From positions 44,203,343 through 44,267,342 of the forward strand of contig CM051038.1 of assembly GCA_027627225.1 (NCBI GenBank): a stretch of DNA of 64,000 bases, in the 5' to 3' direction. The position numbers and the translations under genes are program-made. The notes under the pieces are model-generated. The model made no database searches and was not told the origin of the DNA. It worked only from the letters and a program-made list of their open reading frames with translations. The first letter of the stretch is position 1; each line of letters opens with the position of its first letter. This DNA is from Congeria kusceri. Its lineage: Eukaryota; Mollusca; Bivalvia; Myida; Dreissenidae. Below are positions 11,346 through 21,189 of the stretch, one piece after another.

Positions 11346-12756
11346 ATTATTACGGCTGGTAGAAGTAGAAGTATAAAACTCACTCAGAAGTATATATTAA
11401 GAATTAAAATAAAACACAAAAAACAAATACAATAAGTAAACATAACAACGCTAGAAGTTCACAATTTCTGCTGCATGTCTACCATTTTTATCAACACCAT
11501 GTAATCTGAAGTTGGTTACATGGAAGTTGGTGACGGCAGGGATTTCATTAGCTATGATCGAAACCAGTCAGTTACTGTACTTGGCCACTGTACTTGGCCA
11601 TACTCCTTGCAGCGGTTACTTCCCTTTTGTGGTAAAACTAACCACTGCCACTACCAAGAAAATCCTTGATTTAGAAGAACGTTTTTAACATAATTATGGT
11701 TTTAAAAAAATGATGTGTTTTTTTGTTTTAAACAACTAACTAAGAAATTGTGTATTATTGGTGCAAGCATATAAATTGAGAGTTAAAATTAAAAACGATA
11801 GGTTTTAAGTTAAAGTAAACATAACGATGCCAGCATTTTATGGTATCCACGTCGTTTGCTCCTGTGTGTCCACCATGATCTGACTTTAGTTACGTGACAG
11901 TTTTCTCCGGCAGGGATTTGATTCGAACTATGCTCGGGACCGGTCAAATCTCTGCGTGGATGTTAAAGTAGCTCTTCCAAAATTACAAATGGCACAGCTG
12001 TCGCCTATGCACAGAGACTTGAACGATTGTTTGAAATATTTATTTACATTAGATGTCTTCTGAAACTTACTGGTATTCGTGTTTGATAAAACATACGTAA
12101 ATGTATACATGCATATGATATTTTGAAACATATTGTTATTTTCAACATTAACATATTACATAACTACAATTAAGCCATAGAACACGTAATTAAATCTACA
12201 TATTATTCAAACAAAGTGCACAATACAAAAATATGTATATCAACATGCCAGGTAGGGAAAGGTTTAGCCGTTTAAATTACTATAACACTATTTAAGTTAT
12301 TATCTCGTGATCATACAAATTGAGCATGTAAATACCACTGTATGTTATCAGACTTCAGCAGTGCTGCGGCGAAGATAGTGTCCGTAAATACTATCTATCA
12401 ACATAGATAAACATACCATTTCAATTTCGTTGAGGCCAATTTGCCAATTTGCTAGTCACTTATGCATTTCAATGCCAGTATTGTGTTCAACGTTTAATTG
12501 TATTGCATAAACGATTGTTCATAGAAAGTGTATTAATAAAACCAGGAAACTTTTGCCAATGGACTTGATAATTATGTTAGTAGTTTATTTCTATACGCGA
12601 ATGGACTAAAACAAATAATGAGGTGATTACATATCTGAAACAAACATATTTTTTACGCCTAAGTACAAACCCCTTTTAATACTTTGTTGGAAATGACATG
12701 ACGAATCACCTCAGTATTTGTTTTAGCCCAAAGAAATTGTGTAGGTGGGTAGGGAT

Positions 12757-12800
12757 TTATTTATTTATGTATGTATGTATTTATTTATTTATTTATTATT
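12757..12800. repeat. ATTT/ATGT tetranucleotide microsatellite
   Basis: Alternating TTTA and TGTA tetranucleotides in a purely simple-sequence tract. Confidence 0.85.
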
Positions 12801-13212
12801 TGGTAAACGGTCAACATTAAGATTATAAAACTAAATGAATATTCAAAACTTATCGGTAATATCCTTAAACATTGTTTTTAAGTGGATGCTATCAAAACAA
12901 AACACTTATTTATCAATAAAAAAAAACATTTAATTGTTGGAAAAGGGTAAATAAAACAATAAAACTGACAAACTCAATACAATGTTTTAGGGTCGGGGCA
13001 TTTTTTAGGTAGGTCGGGTAACCTGAAACAGACATTTTTACGCCTTACTAGAAATGGAATTATAACGTGGCTTCAAATAATGAAGCACGAATAATGGTTG
13101 TATGTTTATTAAGAGGACAGAGATATATATCGACATATTCGTACAAGTGAACAAAAACCATACAAATTAATCTCCAGATTAAAAAAAAGAGACAACGACT
13201 CTCGCAAAAACC

Positions 13213-13382
13213 ATGCTGTACAAGATGGCGTTGTTATGGTGTGTTCTGGTTGCTATGGCAACGGTGGTGACCGTGGTTACCGGAAAGGAATGCAGTTACA
13301 GGTCGAGCTGTAGGTGCGATTTCGATGACGGTTCGGGCATGTTGGATCTATCTTCCTTCCCACAAACGTCCGGGACCCCCAC
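13213..13382 (+). CDS. MRH/ATG27-like protein, exon 1 (signal peptide and start of domain)
   Basis: First coding exon of a gene I assembled from splice phases. The ATG at 13213 (a second, in-frame ATG is at 13225) opens a hydrophobic signal peptide, residues 1-24 (ALLWCVLVAMATVVTVVTG), then a mature start with C27, C33 and C35 and DGSGMLDLSSFP. A Cys-rich N-terminus followed by a D-G-S/D-L-S motif fits the mannose-6-phosphate-receptor homology (MRH/ATG27-like) fold. The exon ends at a strong donor (AC|gtgagt) in phase 2, which joins exon 2 cleanly. The predicted product is a luminal or secreted receptor-like protein of 223 or 177 aa depending on the last exon. The fold call rests on the pattern over all exons; molecular function is inferred. 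Confidence 0.75.
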
Positions 13383-13422
13383 GTGAGTTATGAACTACGA
13401 GATTTCGTTTTACATAAACGTG

Positions 13423-13698
13423 TTTGTGTTTGTTTGTTTCGCCATTTTAGCAGTATTTCAGTCACATCACGGCGCTCAGTTAACCTACTCACACTTTTCC
13501 TGGGCAAGCTTAGCCGATCTAAGCGGTTGATCAGTGCTAAGTGCACATACCTATGAATCAGAGGTAGGGGGAGAATGGCCGTAGAAATAATTTCATGACA
13601 AATCCCCTCACAAGTTACGTGGCCGGGTTGGGGTTCGAACTCACGATCCCCAGATTGACAGTCCAGCGCTCTACCAACTGAGCTAGCCGGGCCCGGCT
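13423..13698 (-). mobile_element. tRNA-derived SINE in intron 1 (minus orientation)
   Basis: Read on the minus strand: a tRNA-like head with GGCTAGCTCAGTTGGTAGAG and GAGTTCGAACCCC, then a body with ATTTCTACGGCCATTCTCCC and GTTAACTGAGC, ending in GACTGAAATACTGC and a poor A/C-rich tail. The same element lies in plus orientation at 40134-40430. The conserved 3' domain looks like one shared by mollusc SINEs (RUDI-like is my tentative label). The tRNA head is not a functional tRNA: the T stem is imperfect and the body continues into the SINE. Confidence 0.85.
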
Positions 13699-14085
13699 AC
13701 CATTCATTGAGCGTGCATTTCGTGTCATTGTCCTTACATATGGTTGAGGTCCAGCTGGGTACTTCTTTCAGCTTTGAAATATAATCGGCTTTATTTCGAC
13801 TTTCCAGAAATAATCCAGTATTCATGTACGGTGCATTGAATGTCTTATTTATACACGTGTAAACAATACAGAATCTTATAAATAGTTTTATAAGTATAAA
13901 GTATCATTCACAACCAATCAAACCCGGTTAAACCAATGAAAGGCGAGTATTCTGTACGAGGTAAGATACGTTTAGTTCTGATGGTCATGTTCTGTTTGTC
14001 ATTATGGTCATGTGGCATTGTATAGCACAATAAAAATTGAATACGTTTTTACAGGCTATATATAATTTACATAATATATATAATA

Positions 14086-14344
14086 GGGTCTGTATTCCAG
14101 AACATCTTAAGTGAAATCTTATCCTTATCCTTAAAATCGTCATTTTCTTAAGCACTTTATTCCATGTATACCTGAAATTCTGCTAAATTTTCACTAATTA
14201 TCAACTTATTATTAACTACTATTTACTTAACTGTAATTGGTATCATGAATTTATATGTAGTTTTACAAATATTGACTTACACAAATTAGAACTTAAGTGA
14301 AAATATTTTAAGATAAACTTAAGATGTTTCTGGAATATAGCCCC
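14086..14344. mobile_element. MITE with GTATTCCAGAACATCTTAAG-type TIRs
   Basis: The left end (GGGTCTGTATTCCAGAACAT, then CTTAAG) mirrors the right end (CTTAAGATGTTTCTGGAATA, then TAGCCCC). The length is about 259 bp, with no ORF. A close relative sits at 50498-50750, sharing AAGATAAACTTAAGATGTTT. Confidence 0.75.
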
Positions 14345-14391
14345 AGGCCTCACGAGGACGAACTATCTTATCTCTCAAACTTACTATTAAC

Positions 14392-14834
14392 TTAAAGGGA
14401 CTTGTTCACAGATTTTCGCATGTTTTGAAGTATGCCATTAAATATCTTAAAAGAAAAACGAATTGGTCCCACCGGGGAACAAACCGGGGACCTCCGGATT
14501 AAAAGGTTATTGCCTTAACCTCTCGGCTATTCAGACATCTATATATCGCTCTGCATTATTTACTTTATATAAGTGTTCCAAGTGTTGTCAACAATTTTTA
14601 AACGAAAACAACAGAAAACACTCCAAATTATTCCATCGTTTAGCGTTACAAACGCTTTATAATTTTATCAATTTCAACTGATGATTACTCATAAACTAAA
14701 ACGGTTTTTGCAGTATATTTCTAGGTATGTAGTGTTATTTTGCTCCCTTATATACACTGTTCTTTTATTTTTAGAATCGGTGACAAAAAGTTGAATTTTT
14801 TTCAGTTCGTCAGTTTGTGAACAGGTCCCTTTAA
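14392..14834. mobile_element. TTAA-flanked MITE, family A, with internal tRNA-like module
   Basis: The left end TTAAAGGGACTTGTTCACAG and the right end, whose reverse complement is TTAAAGGGACCTGTTCACAA, define a 443-bp element with long TIRs and a TTAA target. At about 14467-14528 (minus sense) there is a tRNA-like module: TAGCCGAGAGGTTAAGGC (box A-like) and GGTTTGTTCCC (box B-like). It abuts the next element at a shared TTAA (14831-14834). Confidence 0.8.
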
Positions 14835-15348
14835 AGAGCCTATGTCTTCGAACTATTGGATTCCTAAATTACACTATAAATGATATTATCGGATAGAATT
14901 GCGCTTTATAAAGTCATTTGCATGAAATAAATAAAACATAATATAATACACAATAAGATATTTGATAAACAATTAAAAACAAATTATCAAAAAGTCTGAT
15001 AAATGAATAACCCTAGAGGGATCGAACTCACGACTTAGGAGACATATGAAGAACTCACGACTTGGGAGACATATGAAGAAATGACGGTAGACAGCGCTTT
15101 AAGAAGCAGAGTGTAAACTATGGTTATAGAAACTACTCACAAGTATGACGTCAAAATGTAAACAGGCAAAGGGCCAAACAAACAAGACCCACATTATAAA
15201 TTTATTTTTATCTCAGAATGCGTGCACTCTTTTTTTATTATATATACCTTGTTTTAACTATTATTATATATCAGTATTAATATCTGAATTTCAGATTTTT
15301 TAAGAAATTGCCCCCTTGAGGCCCTTTTCGATGACATAGTCCCTTTAA
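14831..15348. mobile_element. TTAA-flanked MITE, family B, copy 1
   Basis: Left end TTAAAGAGCCTATGTCTTCG; the right-end reverse complement is TTAAAGGGACTATGTCATCG. It aligns in the same order with the copies at 22347-22838 (opposite orientation) and 49547-50044, all carrying a tRNA-like centre. In this copy a 31-bp stretch with ACTCACGACTTAGGAGACAT is duplicated in tandem (15019-15077), disrupting the tRNA-like module. Confidence 0.8.
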
Positions 15349-15578
15349 AATTTTACTAACGACATTTATTGATGTTACAAAACAAATTGTTTTTTTTTTT
15401 AATTATTTGATATACAAGTTTCATTCAAAATGTAATATGTATTTACACTATTATTTATGCACACTTTAATCAAAGCCATTTCTATTGGTCAATGTTTTAT
15501 TTTAAGACACGTTTGAGATTAATTATTGTTTCGTAGTCGTGGGGCCTGCTATATCGTTCTATTCCCCGCACGTGCCAG

Positions 15579-15669
15579 GTTCAAGGACCAGCCCTCCTCC
15601 AAAGACAACTACCTGTACTCGTACAACCCGTGCAGCCCGTTCGACGAGGGCACGTGCACCAGCGTGGCG
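15579..15669 (+). CDS. MRH/ATG27-like protein, exon 2
   Basis: Bounded by an acceptor (CGTGCCAG|GTTC) and a donor (GCG|gtaggt), 91 bp, entering in phase 2 and leaving in phase 0. It encodes residues 57-87, with YLYSYNPCSPFDEG followed by a second Cys. Y-x-Y-N-P-C with a downstream C is the typical central motif of MRH/ATG27-like domains. GC content and codon use are far above the flanking intron. It is too short to show as a long ORF. Confidence 0.75.
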
Positions 15670-17106
15670 GTAGGTGGCCCTTTGTAGCATTCATTTTTGC
15701 GTATTACTATAGTATTGTTTAAACATATTTGCTATAGAATGAGTGTGTCGAAAGTCCGAAGCTTATTGAGACACTTTCGAGCCAGTTTTCTGGGTAGAAA
15801 CAGTACTTGGTGTATTTTGAGAAAAGATCATTTGAACGTTCCTCGACTAGGTTCGAACCCCCAATCTCCCAATCGCACGGCGGACACCATATTCATAACT
15901 CCGCTGCGACAGTATTACTATAGTATAAGTTTTGGTCCCAAGGACTATTTAATTAAAATGGATGTACATGTTTATCTATGGTGATTGCAAAATGTACTTC
16001 CGGGCCACTTCTTAGTCAAGTGTGAGGTTCGGCATGTCTTTAAACCGGTTTAAACCCCCAATGCTTTGCATTGACCGCTTCATGGCGGCAGCCAAGTTAA
16101 AATCATATTTGAGGCGTATCTAGGGAAAACCGGACTTAATGCATGTGCGTAAAGTGTCGTCCCGGATTAGCCTGTGCAGTCCGCACAGGCTAATCCAGTA
16201 CGACACTTTCCGCCTACAGTGCTTTTGTGTGTAGAAGAGACTTCATTGACACAGAAAATACCATAAAAGCGGAAAGTGCCGTCCTGGATAAGCTCCTGCT
16301 CAGGCTAATCCGGGACAACACTTTACGCACGTGCCTTAAGCCCGACATAACGCTGCGAGTTTGGTAGACTTGCCTACGACATCTGCTCGTCGGTTTCTAG
16401 TAAATTGTCGTCATGTTGCTAATGTCCTCACAAGTCGTAAAGACTCGTCCACACTCGTACATCCTCGAAGACAAGTCTTTGATTGTCGAACATATATCGT
16501 ATGCACATTTCGGCTGAACTCGTGATACAATGTGATTAGCGTACTTGTGTCCTGTCAATGTCGTGTCAAGGATGAAGAGGATTCGAACAGATGTCGTCTT
16601 TAAACAATTCCGCGACCAACTCGGCCACATTACGGCGAGTTATAACTCTCCAGAACTCGTACAGAACTCGAAGATCAAACTCGCCACAGTGTGACAGGGC
16701 CTTTAAATAAAAGACCATATGATGTTTATAAGGGAATCCCTCCTGCTGATGAAGCTGGTTTTTCACATTTTTTAAACTTATTTTCGAACATTGTTCAACC
16801 AAGGCTTTATCTTTAAACTTAGACTTTATCTTACAACATAAGCCAATTTAAATGAAAGCTCATACGTATCAACATTTAATTGGCCCAAATTTTAATGTAT
16901 AATTAATTTCAGCGCGGAAACTAATTGTTTAGTGAAATTATATGTAAATTTCTGAATAACACCCCCCAAAAAATCATTTGAAGTTTGCGGTCTATTCATG
17001 TATAGTAAATGAAATTTTATTTCTTGTAAATATTGTTCTATATAAGTAAAATACATATTAACAATACATATTTGCATTTTATATGGAAAAGTTGAAATGA
17101 GAGTAT
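15670..17106. other. Intron 2, unique 5' part
   Basis: No gene in this strand or the other. It contains a foldback MITE (16107-16355) and otherwise AT-rich sequence up to the start of the exon-derived array. The minus-strand ORFs at 16397-17077 have no domain signal. Confidence 0.6.
16107..16355. mobile_element. Foldback MITE (GAGGCGTGTCGTGGG family), full-length copy
   Basis: Begins TTGAGGCGTATCTAGGGAAA, has GTGCGTAAAGTGTCGTCCC, a central palindrome (CCTGTGCAGTCCGCACAGG) and a mirrored second half ending AAGCCCGACATAACGC. Nearly the whole element can fold on itself. Confidence 0.85.
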
Positions 17107-20100
17107 AGTGTCGCTTGCTCTGTGACAGGATTGCCAGTTTGACCTGTTCTATATCTAGACGATATAGTACAGGTCAAACTGGCACACTTGTCACAGAGAA
17201 AGCGACATTAGAATTGCTACCGATCTCGCAGCAATTCTAATGTCGCTTTCTCTGTGACAAGTTTGCCAGTTTGACATGTACTATATCGTCTACTATGAGA
17301 TTGGCAGCCAGTCTAATGTCGCTTTCTCTGTGACATGTTTACCAGTTTGACCTGTACTATAACGTCTATTATGAGAGCGGTAGCAAGTCTAATGTTGCTT
17401 TCTCTGTGACAGGTTTATCAGTTTGACGTGTACTATAACGTCTACTATGAGATCGGTAGCCAGTCTAATGTCGCTTTCTCTGTGACAAGTTTGCCAGTTT
17501 GACCTGATCTATATCGTCTACTATGAGATTTGGCAGCCAGTCTAATGTCGCTTTCTCTGTGTCAGGTTTGCCAGTTTGACCCGTACTATATCGTCTACCA
17601 TGAGATTGGCAGCCAGTCTAATGTCGCTTTCTCTGTGACAGGTTTACCAGTTTGACGTGTACTATAACGTCTACTATGAGGCCGGTAGACAGTATAATGT
17701 CGTTTTCACTGTGACAAGTTTGCGAGTGTGACCTGTTCTATATCGTATTATGAGATTGGCAGCCAGTCTAATGTCGCTTTCTCTGTGACAGGTCGTGCCA
17801 GTTTGACCTGTACTATAACGTCTACTATGAGATCGGTAGCCAGTCTAATGTCGCTTTCTCTGTGACAGGTTTACAAGTTTGACCTGTACTATAACATCTA
17901 CTATGAGAACGGCAGCAAGTCTAATTTCGCTTTCTGTGTGACAGGTTTACCAGTTTGACCTGTAATATAACTTTTACTATGAGTTCGGTCGCCAGTCTGA
18001 TATCGCTTTCTCTGTGACAGGTTTGCCAGTTTGACCTGTACTATAACGACTAATATGAGATCGGTAGCCAGTCTAATGTCGCTTTTTCTTTGTCAACATT
18101 GCCATTTTGACATATCGTCTACAATGAGATTGGCAGCCAGTCTATGCCGCTTTCTCTGTGATAGGTTTGCCAGTTTGACCTGTACTAAAACGCTACTTTG
18201 AGATCGGTAGCCAAACTAATGTCGCTTTCTCTGTGTCAGGTTTACCGATTTGACCAGTAATCTAACGTCTACTATGAGATTGGCAGCAAATCTAATGTTG
18301 CTTTCTCTGTGACAGGTTTGCCAGTTTGACCTGTACTATATTTTCTACTATGAGATCGGTAGCCAGTCTGATGTCGCTTTCTCTGCGACAGTTTCACCAG
18401 TTTGACCTGTACTATATTGTCTACTATGAGATCGCTAGCCAGTCTAATGTCGATTTCTCTATGACAGGTTTGCAAGGCTGACCTGTACTATACATTCTGC
18501 TATGAGATAGGCAATTAGTCTAATGTCGCTTTCTCTTTGACAGGTTTGCGAGTTTGTCCTGTACTATAACGTCTACTATGAGATCGGTAGCCAGTCTAAT
18601 GTCGCTTTCTCTATGACAGGTTCGCCAGTTTGAAATGTAGTATGACGTCTTCTATGAGAGCGGTAGCCAGTCTAATGTCGCTTACTCTGTGACAGGTTTA
18701 CCAGTTTTACCAGTACTATATCGTCTACTTTGAGATCTGTTGCCAGTCTAATGTCGTTTTCTCTGTGACAGATTTGCCTGTATGACCTGTACTATAACGT
18801 CTACTATGAAATCGGTAGCCAGTCTAATGTGGCTTTCTCTGCGACAGGTTTATCAGTTTGATATGTATTATATCGTCTACTATGAGATAAGCAGCCAGTC
18901 TAATGTCACTTTATCTGTGATATGTTTACCAGTTGGACCTGTACTATAAGGTCCACAATGAGATCGGTAGCTGGTCTAATGTCGCTTTCTCTGTGACAAT
19001 TATGCCAGTTTGACCTGTTCTATATCGTCCACTATGAGATCGATAGCCAGTCTAATGTTGCTTTCTCTGCGACAGGTTAGCCATTTTGACCCATACTATA
19101 ACTTCTACTATGACATCGATAGCCAGTCTAATGTCGCTTTCTTTGTGACAAGGTTACCAGTTTGACCTGTGCTATATCGTCTACTATGAGATCTGTTGCC
19201 AGTCTAATGTCGCTTTCTCTGTGATAAATTTACCAGTTTCACCCGTACTATATCGTCTACCATGAGATTGGCAGCCAGTCTAATGTCGCTTTCTCTGCGA
19301 CAGTTTTACCAATTTGACCTGTACTATATCGTCTACTATGAGATCTGTAGCCAGTCTAATGTCGCTTTCTCTGAGACAGGTTTGCAAGTTTGACCTGTAT
19401 TATACATTATACTATGAGATCGGTAGTCAGTCTAATGTCGCTTTCTCTGTGACAGGTTTGCAAGTTTGACCTGTACTGTACATTATACTATGAGATCGGT
19501 ATTCAGTCTAATGTCATTTTCTCTGTAATAGGTTTGCCAGTTTTTTCCTGTACTATAACGTCTACTATGAGATCAGTAGCCAGACTAATGTCGCTTTCTC
19601 TCTGACAGGTTTGCCAGTTTGCCCTGTTCTAAATCGTCTACTATGAGAATGGCAGCCAGTCTAATGTCGCTTTCTCTGTGACAGGTTTTGCAGTTTGAAA
19701 TGTACTATAACGTCCACTATGAAAGCGGTAGCCAGTCTAATGTCGCTTACTCTGTGACAGGTTTACCAGTACTATATCGTCTACTATGAGATTGGCAGCC
19801 AGTCTAATGTCGCTTTCTCTGTGACAGGTTTGCCTGTTTGACCTGTACTATAACGTCTACTATGAAATCAGTAGCCAGTCTAATGTCGCTTTCTCTGCGA
19901 CAGGTTTATCAGTTTCATCTGTACTATAACGTCTACTATGAGATAAGCAGCCAGTCTAATCTGTGATATGTTAACCAGTTGGACCTGTACTATAAGGTTT
20001 ACTATGAGATTGGTAGCAAGTCTATTGGTGCTTTCTCTGTGACAGGTTTATCAGTATAACCTGTACTATAACGTCAACTATGAGATCGGTAGCTAGCCTA

Positions 20101-20653
20101 CTGTCGCTTTCTCTGTGGCAAGTTTTCCGGTTTGACCTGTTCTATATCGTCCAATATGAGATCGATAGCTAGTCTAATGTCGCTTTCTCTGCGACAGGTT
20201 TGCCATTTTGACCCATACTATAACTTCTACTATGAGATCGGTAGCCAGTCTAATGTCGCTTTCTCTGTGACAAGGTTACCAGTTTGACCTGTACCATCTC
20301 GCCTACTGTGAGATCTGTTGCCAGTCTAATGTCGCTTTCTCTGTGATAGGTTTACCAGTTTGACCTGTACTATATCGTCTACTATCAGATAGGTAGCCAG
20401 TCTAATGTCGCTTTTTCTGTTACAGGTTTGCCAGTTTGACATATACTATAACGTCTACAACGAGATCGGCAGCCTGTCTAATGTCGCTTTCTCTGTGACA
20501 GGTTTGCCAGTTTGAGCCGCGCTATAACGTCTACAATTAGATTGGTAGCCAGTCTAATGTCGCTTTCTCTGTGATAGTTTTTCCAGTTTGACATGTACTT
20601 TATCGTCTACTATGAGATCGGTAGCCAATCTAATGTCGCTTTCTCTGTGACAG
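17107..20653 (+). repeat. Exon-derived tandem array, about 47 units of 76 bp, in intron 2
   Basis: The consensus unit runs GTTTGCCAGTTTGACCTGTA, CTATAACGTCTACTATGAGA, TCGGTAGCCAGTCTAATGTC, GCTTTCTCTGTGACAG, then repeats. In the phase of exon 3 it reads VCQFDLYYNVYYEIGSQSNV then AFSVT, matching the first 25 codons of the real exon 3 (20654-20772). Units are mostly 70-76 bp and diverged by scattered changes; 76 is not a multiple of 3. The first unit at the left edge is followed by an inverted copy (about 17158-17231). The array abuts the true exon 3, whose acceptor is supplied by the last unit. It is therefore a local amplification of a partial exon, not a dispersed satellite. Confidence 0.95.
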
Positions 20654-20772
20654 GTTTGCCAGTTTGACCCGTACTATAACGTCTACTTCGAGATCGGTAG
20701 CCAGTCTAATGTCGCCTTTTCCATGGCCGAAAATGACGTAGTAGTTACCTATGTTAGCGACGATGGAGTCAG
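20654..20772 (+). CDS. MRH/ATG27-like protein, exon 3
   Basis: The acceptor TTTCTCTGTGACAG|G and donor CAG|gtaatc bound 119 bp, phase 0 in and phase 2 out. It encodes residues 88-126, starting VCQFDPYYNVYFEIG and continuing with VVVTYVSDDGV. Q90 and R127 (R127 is split over the junction with exon 4) sit where MRH domains place their Gln and Arg sugar contacts. Its first 62 bases are the progenitor of, or derived from, the 76-bp intronic array. Unlike the array units it continues past AFS into a unique second half, which identifies it as the real exon. Confidence 0.75.
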
Positions 20773-21065
20773 GTAATCACTGGTGTAATGGCTGCGTTAT
20801 GTACTCTAGTGGACGATTTATATTATTATATTTAATTGCAACTGTTATATTCCACAAATATATGTTATTGTTTATCTGAAAAAAAAACATAAACTGTAGC
20901 TATTTTTTTTCAAAACAATTACTGCTTTAATGATGTCTGGTTATAGGCCTGACGTTTTCTATAAATAACTTTGTATTTTGTTCCATAAATTAGTTAAACA
21001 TGCAGATTTGTTTTACAAAGTTAATTAGCTTTTTTCTATCTAGATTTCTTTTATGTTATTTTCAG
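20773..21065. other. Intron 3
   Basis: A 293-bp AT-rich intron with a gtaatc donor and TTATTTTCAG acceptor. Nothing else was seen in it. Confidence 0.7.
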
Positions 21066-21153
21066 ACAAAGTCACGTGACCTTGAAGTGTAACCCCGACC
21101 CTGCCGCCTCACCCGCCCTAACTGTCACCGGGGAGACATCATTCACCATTTAC
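21066..21153 (+). CDS. MRH/ATG27-like protein, exon 4
   Basis: The acceptor TTATTTTCAG|ACAAAG and donor TAC|gtgaga bound 88 bp, phase 2 in and phase 0 out. It encodes R127-Y156: RQSHVTLKCNPDPAASPALT, then VTGETSFTIY. R-x-S-x-V-x-L-x-C is a hallmark of MRH/ATG27-like domains. E150 and Y156 are candidates for the conserved Glu and Tyr of sugar-binding MRH domains (established for M6P receptors; the match here is by position only). Confidence 0.75.
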
Positions 21154-21189
21154 GTGAGACGTCAAGCTCTTTTACATTCCAGAAACATA

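Larger units (their letters stand above)
9985..13212. other. Intergenic stretch with simple repeats and a tRNA-like remnant
   Basis: AT-rich spacer between the minus-strand secreted-protein gene and the plus-strand MRH-like gene, so the two are divergent. It contains a tRNA-like remnant (10880-10947), an ATT-rich microsatellite (11286-11345) and an ATTT/ATGT microsatellite (12757-12800). No ORF here has domain support. Confidence 0.5.

Noticed and set aside
13620..13698. tRNA gene on the minus strand (GCTAGCTCAGTTGGTAGAG head)
   Set aside because: The T stem is imperfect and the sequence continues into a SINE body with tail; same for 40134-40210 on plus.
18272..18475. 67-codon minus-strand ORF
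   Set aside because: It lies wholly within the 76-bp exon-derived array, antisense to the coding sense.
17107..20653. CRISPR-like array (regular short repeats)
   Set aside because: Units are head-to-tail without unique spacers and are copies of an adjacent exon in a eukaryotic intron.
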